Positions 16,177 through 22,861 of a DNA stretch of 39,831 nt are shown in pieces; within the stretch, counting starts at the first letter, position 1; every line of letters begins with the position of its first letter. A program made the translations under genes and the position numbers. The stretch lies in assembly GCA_041485845.1 (NCBI GenBank), contig JBGPKH010000005.1, positions 1 to 39,831 of the forward strand, read 5' to 3'. Source of the stretch: OMOG01 sp041485845 (lineage in GTDB: Bacteria > Acidobacteriota > Terriglobia > Bryobacterales > Bryobacteraceae). The notes beneath the pieces are model-generated. The model did not search any database and was not told the origin of the DNA. It saw only the letters and a list, made by a program, of their open reading frames with translations.

Positions 16177-17340
16177 CTACCTCCTCGTGCGTGCTGCCTT
16201 GCCACGCGCCCGCGCTCTCGTCTTGCGTTCTTCTCCGAGTCCCGTCCGGCCGGCCTCCACCTGGCCGGCGGCCGCCGAAAGGCCGTCGCCCCGCGGCTGC
16301 CGCCATCTCGCCGCCAGCCGCAGCGCCGGCCGCTCGATCGCAAAATGCGAGAGCGTGGCGATGCCCACCGCGCCAAGGATTGCGGCCCCGTAAGGCAGCC
16401 ACCCCGTCAGCCGCAGATACCGCGCCGCCGTCACCGCGACGATGTGCCACAGGTAGATGGAATATGAAATCCGCCCCAAGAATCGCGCCACCGGATTCTC
16501 GAGGAATCGCCACTCATAAGCGACCGCTTGCAGAAGGATGACTGCCAGACAGGGTATCGCAGCCACAAACCCCCACAGCAACATGATCTGGCGCTCGGTC
16601 TGCGCCAACGCCACGACGATCAGCAGGGACACCACCGCCAGCCATGGATGAAACAGAAAGCGCGGCACCTTTTCGTGCGACTGCCAGACCCAGATGGCGA
16701 GCGCACAGCCGGCGAGAATGCCGGCGGCGTTCGACTCCGTGGCCAACCCCACATACTCCGCACTGAAGGCGTACCCGAAGTCCAGCCGGTAGAGCGCGCT
16801 CAGAACAGCGGCGGCCATCAGACCCTTGAGTAACCTGTCGCGGTCCGTGGATCTGCGGAAGATCGCCGGCCAGATCAGGTAGAAATGCTCTTCGATCGCC
16901 AGCGACCACGTGTGCGAAAGGGCCCACTCGGGCCCGTAGATCGTGCCATAGTAGTTCGCGTAATACAGGGCGGCGGCGAGAATCCGGCCTCCCGTGGAGG
17001 GCGGGAAGCGCACCACCCCTTCCCACACCAGCAGAACGAACAGGGGCGGTAACAGCCGCAACGCGCGCCGCAGATAGAATGCCCGCAGATCGACTCCGCC
17101 CGTTTTGTGCCGCTCGGTCAGCAGCAGCCACGTAATCAGCAGGCCCGAGAGGATAAAGAACATCAGGACCGCGAAGCCTCCCGGCGCGCGCGTGCTGATC
17201 GCATGGAACGCGACCACCGTGAGAGCGGCAATGCCGCGGATGCCGTCGAGACCGGGTATCTTCCGGCGATGGAGGTTGCGGAACAGCAGCTCTCGCGGGT
17301 CGGCCACCGATCTCCCGGGCTGCGTCATTTCAGTCATCAT
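16177..17340 (-). CDS. Acyltransferase 3 (OafA/YrhL-like) membrane protein
   Basis: The 387-residue protein has the acyltransferase 3 layout. GLDGIRGIAALTVVAFHAIS at 30-49 holds the conserved R35 and H47, and YLRRALRLLPP at 89-99 the RxxR segment. SHTWSLAIEEHFYLIWP at 142-158 is the family hallmark, and SYSIYLWHIV lies near the end. Ten or so membrane helices are predicted by eye. The family moves acyl groups such as acetyl or succinyl onto exported glycans or lipids. The tail is very basic (ERKTRARARGKAARTRR). The start is the first of MMTEM at 17340; an open frame extends upstream but would overlap the divergent gene region. It converges with the GT-C fusion at 48 bp. Confidence 0.9.
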   Translation of the reverse strand: MMTEMTQPGRSVADPRELLFRNLHRRKIPGLDGIRGIAALTVVAFHAISTRAPGGFAVLMFFILSGLLITWLLLTERHKTGGVDLRAFYLRRALRLLPPLFVLLVWEGVVRFPPSTGGRILAAALYYANYYGTIYGPEWALSHTWSLAIEEHFYLIWPAIFRRSTDRDRLLKGLMAAAVLSALYRLDFGYAFSAEYVGLATESNAAGILAGCALAIWVWQSHEKVPRFLFHPWLAVVSLLIVVALAQTERQIMLLWGFVAAIPCLAVILLQAVAYEWRFLENPVARFLGRISYSIYLWHIVAVTAARYLRLTGWLPYGAAILGAVGIATLSHFAIERPALRLAARWRQPRGDGLSAAAGQVEAGRTGLGEERKTRARARGKAARTRR

Positions 17341-17428
17341 AATACCCGCCGCCCGGCGAAAGAGACCCCCACATGACCCCGCGCCTGAAATGGTATGCTG
17401 TTTAGCCGCAACAGACACCGGGCCGATC

Positions 17429-19084
17429 ATGCCTAATTCCGGAAAGAGGAAGAACAAGAGGGTCGCGATCGCAGAACCTCCGCCCCCGCCGAAGCAGCCG
17501 GCGGCGGTGGCTTCGGACCCCGGTCCCAACGCGATCGGGCGTTGGTTCGAAGCCGCGGAATCGTGGCTGGTCGCGCACGTGGGTTCGGTGGTGTGCTGCA
17601 TCGTGGCCGCCGGCCTTTATCTGCGGTTCGTGACCGCCGGCGGAACCTACTTTCACTCGGACGAAGCGTGGATCCTTCTTACCGCCATGAAATCGGGGTT
17701 GGGCAACGTGTATCGGGCGGGGCTGGTCCACAATTATGGTCCGCTCATGAATTTCGCGCTCCATTTCCTGACTTTTTTCGGAGGCTCGGAGCGCTATTTC
17801 CGGATGCCCGGGATTCTGGCGGGCGCGCTGACTCCGATGGTGGCGTACCGGTGGGTCGCAGATACATTTGGCAAGGGCGCAGGGCTGGCCGCTGCCTGTA
17901 TTCTCGGCTTTTCCCCCGAACTGGTGATCCTGTCGGCGCAGGTGCGCCATTATGCGGTCCATACGTTCTTCATTGTCTGTTCGATGTATTGCCTGGAGCG
18001 GGCTTTCCGGGAGCGATCGGCAAAATGGATGCGGCTGTTCGGCGCCGCCCTGCTGCTAGCCCTGCTCACCATGTATATGTCCGCCTGGTTCACCGCGGCA
18101 GCCGGGGTCTACGCCCTGGTGCGCATTCTGCGGAAAGAACTGCCGTGGAGACTGGCGGCGGAATGGGCTGCAATCCAGGTGGCGGCGGCCGGCCTCATGG
18201 CGGTGGCGTGGGCGACTCACCTGCGCGGGCTCGTAGGCAGCCCCGCGGAACTCTACGCGCGGCAAAACTGGTTGCGCGCGTCCTACTATCATCCGGAATC
18301 CCAGGGACCGTTCGATTTTCTGTCCGCCGCCACCGGCCGTCTGTTCGGGTTTGTCTTCGCCAACGCCAGGGTCGGAACCTGGATGGTCTTCGTCTTCCTG
18401 GCCGGGATCGGTCTGATCCTCTGGGGAAAGGCGGGCATGCCGGGAAGGCGCAGAATACCGGCCCTTTCTCTGGTGTTGCCGTTTGTGGTCACCGCCGCTG
18501 CCGGGCTATTGGCCGTCTATCCGTATGGTGGAACCAGGCACGATTCGTTCCTGTGCGTGTTCATGGCAGCCGGCGCTTCGGTTGCCGTTTCATTTGCGGC
18601 GCAAGGCAGGTTGGTGGTCGTGCTGCCGGCTGCGATGTGTCTGATCCCGCTGTGGATCGGCGCCGCGGAACCACATGTGCTCGACGACCTGCCTTCGCTC
18701 TCCACGCACCAACAGATGGCCGGCATGCTCGATTATTTGCCTGCCCGAACACCGCCCGTTCGTACTGTGGTCGTAGACCTGTACAGCGCGCCGGCGTTCA
18801 ACTACTACGTTTGCCGCGGAACCACGGGAGAATCGCAGCGGCTGGGACCCTATCTGAGCACCTGCCGCTGTGCCGATTACCAGATTCTCACCTTGGAGAC
18901 GTGGGCCCCGCCGCTGCGGGCCTATGCCGGCTCGCTGACAGCCGCGCGCGCAATTACACCGAACCTGTTTCCGGATCCCGCATGGGTCTTCTACATCTCT
19001 CTCACCCCTTGGACCACCGAAAACCATCGCGGAGTGAAAGACGGGACATTTGGAAAGCTCGAATTGCACCGTCTCTCGCCGTAG
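17429..19084 (+). CDS. Glycosyltransferase family 39-like membrane protein
   Basis: The 551-residue protein has a basic, Pro-rich N-terminus, then about 10 membrane helices. The first outer loop carries the GT-C acidic pair in YFHSDEAWILL (D78-E79). Other GT39/ArnT-like features are HNYGPLMNFALHFLTFFGGSE-type segment after it and SPELVILSAQVRHYAVHTF, the helix-loop common in dolichyl-phosphate-mannose-protein mannosyltransferase relatives. The C-terminal 120 residues are soluble (YSAPAFNYYVCRGTTG), likely periplasmic. It is divergent from the acyltransferase gene. The start at 17429 is taken from the Lys-rich MPNSGKRKNKR; an ATG at 17390 is possible. Sugar donor and acceptor are unknown. Confidence 0.82.
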   Translation: MPNSGKRKNKRVAIAEPPPPPKQPAAVASDPGPNAIGRWFEAAESWLVAHVGSVVCCIVAAGLYLRFVTAGGTYFHSDEAWILLTAMKSGLGNVYRAGLVHNYGPLMNFALHFLTFFGGSERYFRMPGILAGALTPMVAYRWVADTFGKGAGLAAACILGFSPELVILSAQVRHYAVHTFFIVCSMYCLERAFRERSAKWMRLFGAALLLALLTMYMSAWFTAAAGVYALVRILRKELPWRLAAEWAAIQVAAAGLMAVAWATHLRGLVGSPAELYARQNWLRASYYHPESQGPFDFLSAATGRLFGFVFANARVGTWMVFVFLAGIGLILWGKAGMPGRRRIPALSLVLPFVVTAAAGLLAVYPYGGTRHDSFLCVFMAAGASVAVSFAAQGRLVVVLPAAMCLIPLWIGAAEPHVLDDLPSLSTHQQMAGMLDYLPARTPPVRTVVVDLYSAPAFNYYVCRGTTGESQRLGPYLSTCRCADYQILTLETWAPPLRAYAGSLTAARAITPNLFPDPAWVFYISLTPWTTENHRGVKDGTFGKLELHRLSP

Positions 19085-19099
19085 CAGCGGTTTCTCTAA

Positions 19100-19534
19100 C
19101 TAGGCAAGGGCTTCGCTCTTGATCCGATGCGGATCGGAGTCAGAAGTCAGGAGTCGGGAGTCAGGAGTCAGAATGCCGGCGGCGTAGGCGTTGAGCATGC
19201 GGCTGACTCTCTCCAGGGTGCTGGCCAGTTTGGCAACGTCTCCATAGCCGGGGACCTGCGCCAGAATCAAGTAGTAGCGGCTTTCCTCCAGGGAACCTTC
19301 CGCCTGGTTCATGAAACGCGCTTTGTCGGCCTTCCCGCGTCGGCGAAACCCTTCGGCGATATTGGCTGGAATGGAGACTGCCGCGCGCCGCATTTGCAAC
19401 GCCAGACCGTAGGGTTCCTGCCTGGGAAAACCAGCCGTGAATCCATAGACGGCCAGCACGAACTCGTGCGCTTTGCGCCACACCAGCAGGTCGCGAAAGC
19501 TGCGGGCGGGAGGTCTCGGCGTGGACATAAACAC
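19100..19534 (-). CDS. Four-helix-bundle protein, S23/IVP-like (TIGR02436 type)
   Basis: The 144-residue protein has the family signature: SFRDLLVWRKAHEFVLAVY at 12-30, QMRRAAVSIPANIAEGF at 48-63, then ARFMNQAEGSLEESRYYLI. Homologues are encoded in 23S rRNA intervening sequences and as orphan genes; a related protein, Avd, is an accessory of diversity-generating retroelements. No rRNA or reverse transcriptase is present here. The C-terminal tail ILTPDSRLLTSDSD (121-134) is encoded by the interspersed repeat at 19136-19172, so the reading frame runs into the repeat. Start is ATG 19534 or 19528. The role is unknown, probably nucleic-acid binding. Confidence 0.88.
   Translation of the reverse strand: MFMSTPRPPARSFRDLLVWRKAHEFVLAVYGFTAGFPRQEPYGLALQMRRAAVSIPANIAEGFRRRGKADKARFMNQAEGSLEESRYYLILAQVPGYGDVAKLASTLERVSRMLNAYAAGILTPDSRLLTSDSDPHRIKSEALA
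19136..19172. repeat. GAGTCAGAAGTC-type repeat, left copy
   Basis: The stretch is built of GGAGTC/AGAAGTC/AGGAGTC units of about 7 bp. It encodes the tail of the four-helix gene. Its first 25 bases match the reverse complement of 19632-19656 with two mismatches, so it is one arm of an inverted pair that brackets the gene. Confidence 0.75.
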
Positions 19535-19566
19535 GGAGGCGTCCCTGCCGGGCCGCAGGAGTCGAG

Positions 19567-19584
19567 GAAGTCAGAAGTCAGAAG
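19567..19584. repeat. GAAGTCAGAAGTCAGAAG repeat, internal copy
   Basis: This 18-nt copy of the same 7-bp unit lies upstream of the four-helix gene, in direct orientation to the left copy and inverted to the right copy at 19631. Confidence 0.65.
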
Positions 19585-19630
19585 CCCGGAACGCCCCCGC
19601 ACAGCCGGACCTGCAAGTAGTCCCATTCTG

Positions 19631-19656
19631 TCTCCTGACTCCAGACTTCTGACTCC
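19631..19656. repeat. GAGTCAGAAGTC-type repeat, right (inverted) copy
   Basis: TCTCCTGACTCCAGACTTCT and the next six bases are the inverted counterpart of the left copy at 19136. Together they bracket about 520 bp that contains only the four-helix-bundle gene. Confidence 0.75.
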
Positions 19657-19657
19657 T

Positions 19658-19685
19658 CAACATCGACAAGATTTTGTCGATGTTG
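19658..19685. terminator. Palindrome downstream of the GT2-methyltransferase gene
   Basis: CAACATCGACAA-GATT-TTGTCGATGTTG is a perfect 12-bp stem with a 4-nt loop, 13 bp past the stop of the minus-strand GT2-methyltransferase gene. No T-run follows in that direction, so a factor-independent terminator is only possible. It abuts the right inverted repeat and may belong to the same element. Confidence 0.6.
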
Positions 19686-19698
19686 GCGCTGTAAGCGC

Positions 19699-21120
19699 CT
19701 AATCGCGCACACCGATGCCGATCACCGACGTCGGAGGCCAGGGCAGCAGCCGATCGATCCGCCGCCACAGGGGCACCAACGCATCGAACGTTGAAAGCTG
19801 GAAACGGCTGAAGCTCCGTTTGCGGAGGATGCGGCCGTTGACGAACCAGCCAGGATAGGTGATGCGGTTGAATTCGAGCACACGCTCCACGCGGAAGCCG
19901 CACTTCGTCATCTTCGATTCCAGCTCGCTTCGGGAATACCGCCGGAAATGGCCCAACACCTCGTCGAGCGTTCCATAGACGCCTTGGCCCTGCGGGACCA
20001 GGACGACCGCTCTGCCGCCGGGACGCAGCGCGGAGTAGATGTTGCGCAGCCCCAGCAGGTCATCCGCTATGTGCTCGACCACGTTCAGGCACACCACCGA
20101 ATCCATCTGCGCACGGAACGGCTCGAAGTGTTCCGGCCGCATCAGGTCGCAGATGGCGGTCTCGAGATTGGGCCGATGCTGGAGCCGGAAGCGCAGGCGC
20201 GAAAGATGTTCTTCGTCGATATCGGTGGCGACGTAGCGCCGCCGCCGCGGCGAAAGCAAGCGCGATAGATTGCCCATTCCGGCGCCCAGCTCCAGCACGC
20301 TTGCGCCGAGGTATGGCGATACCACGTCGGCCATCCAACGGTTGAACCGATTGGCGTTGGAGAGCACGTGGAGGATAGCCGGCCCCTCATCCTTATATAT
20401 GTCGCTGGACAGCCATGTCCGCAGAAGCACTCCAACCGCCGCCACGGCGTCGCTGAACCCGATCTTCTTGCCTTCTTCGTAGGTGCGGCCGTGATACGTG
20501 ATCGGCACTTCGTAGATACGGGCCTGGCGCTTGGCCAGCTTGACCGTGACTTCCGGTTCGATGCCGAAGCGGTCGCTGTGAATGGGGATGCTCTGGATCA
20601 GGGGAGTGCGGAAAATCTTGTAGCACGTCTCGATATCGGTGAGATTCAGGTCGGCAAAGATGTTGCAGATCGTGGTGAGGAGACGATTCGCCAGTGCGTG
20701 CCAGAAGTAGAGCACGCGGCGCTCCCCGGCCACCACGAAGCGCGAACCGTAAACCACGTCGGCGTCGCCCGCCAGCAGGGGCGCGAGCAGTTTGCCATAT
20801 TCGCGCGGGTCATACTCCAGATCGCCATCCTGAATGATGGTGAATTCGCCGCGCGCCTGCTCGAGAGCCGTGCGCACGGCCGCTCCCTTGCCCCTGTTGC
20901 GCTCGTGGCGCAGCAACCGGATGGGCGCGCCTGGGTGCTCGCGAATGAATTCCTGGATGGCCTCGGGGGTTCCATCGGTGGAGGCATCGTCGACCACGAT
21001 CAACTCGCGATCCTGGGCGTGGGCGGTCGCGGGCAGCGGCGCCGCCAGGACGCGGTCCAGTACCGCGCGAATGAATTCCTCCTCGTTGTACACCGGGATC
21101 AGAATGGAGAGCAGAGGCAA
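19699..21120 (-). CDS. Polyprenyl-phosphate GT2 fused to a class I SAM methyltransferase
   Basis: The 473-residue protein has two domains. Residues 1-235 are a DPM1/polyprenyl-phosphate-type family 2 glycosyltransferase: SILIPVYNEEEFI at 5-17, VVDDASTDG at 42-50, NRGKGAAVRTAL at 75-86 and IIQDGDLEYDP at 95-105, with catalytic-type acidic residues. Residues 245-473 are a class I methyltransferase with VLELGAGMGNLSRLL at 275-289 and CLNVVEHI for the acidic and post-motifs. The GT2 part likely makes a polyprenyl-phosphate sugar on the cytoplasmic face; the methyltransferase target may be the sugar or lipid. The GT-C enzymes nearby would be users of such donors. It is monocistronic and divergent from the SDR gene. 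Confidence 0.9.
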   Translation of the reverse strand: MPLLSILIPVYNEEEFIRAVLDRVLAAPLPATAHAQDRELIVVDDASTDGTPEAIQEFIREHPGAPIRLLRHERNRGKGAAVRTALEQARGEFTIIQDGDLEYDPREYGKLLAPLLAGDADVVYGSRFVVAGERRVLYFWHALANRLLTTICNIFADLNLTDIETCYKIFRTPLIQSIPIHSDRFGIEPEVTVKLAKRQARIYEVPITYHGRTYEEGKKIGFSDAVAAVGVLLRTWLSSDIYKDEGPAILHVLSNANRFNRWMADVVSPYLGASVLELGAGMGNLSRLLSPRRRRYVATDIDEEHLSRLRFRLQHRPNLETAICDLMRPEHFEPFRAQMDSVVCLNVVEHIADDLLGLRNIYSALRPGGRAVVLVPQGQGVYGTLDEVLGHFRRYSRSELESKMTKCGFRVERVLEFNRITYPGWFVNGRILRKRSFSRFQLSTFDALVPLWRRIDRLLPWPPTSVIGIGVRD

Positions 21121-21191
21121 TACTCAGGATACAGCAAGTGGGACAGCCTCCCGGCCTGTCCTTCGGCGCCGCTATGCTATTCTGCTCCATC

Positions 21192-21995
21192 ATGGAAAGC
21201 ATCTTTCGGCCCAATCTGTTGAAGAACAAAGTCGCCGTAATAACGGGCGGAGGCAGCGGCATCGGGCTGCGAATAGCCGAACGGTTCGCGGAGCACGGAG
21301 CTGCGGTCCTGCTGATTGGACGCAAGCGGGAAAAACTCGATGCGGCCGCGTCCGGCATTCGCGCCGCGGGCGGGATCGCGGAAACCGCCAGTCTGGACGT
21401 TCGCAATTACTCCGACGTCGAAAAGGCGCTTCGGAAGACCCGCGAGCAGCTCGGCGAGATCGATATCCTGCTCTGCGGAGCCGCCGGGAATTTTCCGGCC
21501 CCGGTGGCCGGCATGTCGGCCAACGGATTCAAGGCCGTGATCGATATCGACCTGCTCGGGACCTTCAATACCTGCCGTGCGGCTTACGCTTTCTTGCGCA
21601 AGCCGGGCGCGTCCATCATCAGCATCTCGGCCAATCACGCCACCATACCGCTAGCCTGGCAGGCCCATGTGTGCGCGGCGAAGGCCGGTGTGGAACTGCT
21701 AACCAAGACTCTGGCTCTGGAGTGGGGCGGGGAAGGCATCCGCGCCAACTGCATCACGCCCGGCCCGACCGACGATACCGAAGGCATGCGCCGCCTGGCC
21801 CCCACCGAGGAGGCGCGGCGCGCCGTGGAGCGGAGCATTCCGCTGCGGCGGTACGGCGCCAAGGACGAGTTGGCCGACTTGGCGCTCTTCCTCTCTTCCG
21901 GCGCGGCGTCCTTTATCACCGGCGCCGTATATGTGTGCGACGGCGGCCAGTCGCTGTGCCGCAGCGGCATTTCCGGCCTGGGCACGGCGACGTAA
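21192..21995 (+). CDS. 2,4-dienoyl-CoA reductase-like SDR
   Basis: This is a 267-residue short-chain dehydrogenase with a TGGGSGIG nucleotide motif at 18-25. It matches the animal/bacterial 2,4-dienoyl-CoA reductase (DECR) branch rather than classical SDRs. CGAAGNFPAPV at 95-105 carries the Asn of that branch. At the usual Tyr-x3-Lys the sequence is V160-x3-K164 (AHVCAAK), and TEGMRRL follows the PGP loop as in peroxisomal DECR. DECR enzymes are known to lack the Tyr at this exact position. The role would be NADPH-dependent reduction of dienoyl-CoA from unsaturated fatty acids, fitting the beta-oxidation genes downstream. The ATG at 21192 is used (MESIFRPNLLKNKVAVITGG). Confidence 0.82.
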   Translation: MESIFRPNLLKNKVAVITGGGSGIGLRIAERFAEHGAAVLLIGRKREKLDAAASGIRAAGGIAETASLDVRNYSDVEKALRKTREQLGEIDILLCGAAGNFPAPVAGMSANGFKAVIDIDLLGTFNTCRAAYAFLRKPGASIISISANHATIPLAWQAHVCAAKAGVELLTKTLALEWGGEGIRANCITPGPTDDTEGMRRLAPTEEARRAVERSIPLRRYGAKDELADLALFLSSGAASFITGAVYVCDGGQSLCRSGISGLGTAT

Positions 21996-22073
21996 GGGGC
22001 GGTCGGGCGGGCCAGGCCCGACTCTTGATCGATCGGCCTGTAAACTCGTCGGCAATGGGCAGACTTAGACGGA

Positions 22074-22102
22074 TTGCGTTTTTTCTTACCCGTGGGTAAG
22101 AT
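22074..22102 (+). promoter_or_regulatory. Candidate promoter and TetR operator of the beta-oxidation operon
   Basis: TTGCGT (22074-22079) and TAAGAT (22097-22102) are separated by 17 bp and fit a weak sigma-70 promoter. The inverted repeat CTTACCCGTGGGTAAG (22085-22100; 7-bp arms, 2-bp centre) covers the spacer and part of the minus-10. An operator at this place would block RNA polymerase. It is the only such repeat before the tetR gene, 57 bp upstream of its ATG, so autoregulation is likely. Confidence 0.65.
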
Positions 22103-22156
22103 ATCAGTTGCGCGCTCGCGTGTCGAACGTTGGCCCGTTGGCCCGCATCATACGTC

Positions 22157-22861
22157 ATGAAAGACGCCGCTTCGCCATCGCACTGGAAAGCCTTCACCAG
22201 CCGCCGCCGCGATCCCGCTACCAAGCGCGAAGCCGTGTTGCAGACCGCTGCACAATTGTTTCTGGAAAAGAGCTACGGCCGTACTTCTTTGAACGATGTC
22301 GCCGAACGGCTGAACATCACCAAACCCGCCCTGTATCACTATTTCCGCAACAAGGAAGAGATCCTCCTGGAGTGCTACCGTTTAGGGACGGGACTCATTG
22401 CGGAGATTCTCAACGATATCGCGACGCACTGCGGCACAGGACTGGAGAAGGTCGAGGCTTTCATCTACGCATACGCCAATGTCATGACTGTCAATTTCGG
22501 ACGGTGCGTGATGCGGCTGGATGAAGGCGACCTCTCGAGCGACGCGCTGGTGGAAGTGCGCGCCTATAAGAGGAAGATCGACCGCCGCCTGCGCTCGTTC
22601 ATCCAGGAAGGCATCGCCGACGGGTCGATCACCGAGTGCGATCCCAAGATCGCCGCGTTTTCCATCGCCGGCGCCGTGAACTGGATCTGCCAGTGGTACG
22701 AGCCTGAGGGCGCGCTTTCCGCCGAAGAAATCGCCGCGCAGTTTGCCAGGACTTTAACCCAAGGTTTGGCCGCCCGGGGAAGAACCCGCCCCCTCACGGT
22801 ACTGAGCCGCGCGCGCAAGCAAGCGGGCCCTTGGCATCAGGAGAGATCGAATGACCGCTGA
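22157..22861 (+). CDS. TetR/AcrR family regulator of fatty acid degradation
   Basis: The 234-residue protein has an N-terminal TetR helix-turn-helix: REAVLQTAAQLFLEKSYGRT at 24-43, then SLNDVAERLNITKPALYHYFRNKEEIL at 44-70. The C-terminal part is the ligand and dimer domain, with a TetR_C-like segment ending in WICQWYEPEGALSAEEIAAQ. The gene overlaps the start of the hydratase/dehydrogenase gene by 11 bp, so it is co-transcribed and translationally coupled with it. Family members in such operons usually sense acyl-CoA and repress their own operon (FadR/PsrA-like logic), which is inference here. The ATG at 22157 is used; a TTG 27 nt upstream is possible. Confidence 0.88.
   Translation: MKDAASPSHWKAFTSRRRDPATKREAVLQTAAQLFLEKSYGRTSLNDVAERLNITKPALYHYFRNKEEILLECYRLGTGLIAEILNDIATHCGTGLEKVEAFIYAYANVMTVNFGRCVMRLDEGDLSSDALVEVRAYKRKIDRRLRSFIQEGIADGSITECDPKIAAFSIAGAVNWICQWYEPEGALSAEEIAAQFARTLTQGLAARGRTRPLTVLSRARKQAGPWHQERSNDR

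Noticed and set aside
19100..19534. 23S rRNA intervening sequence
   Set aside because: The gene family fits, but there is no rRNA sequence on either side; it is flanked by protein genes and repeats.
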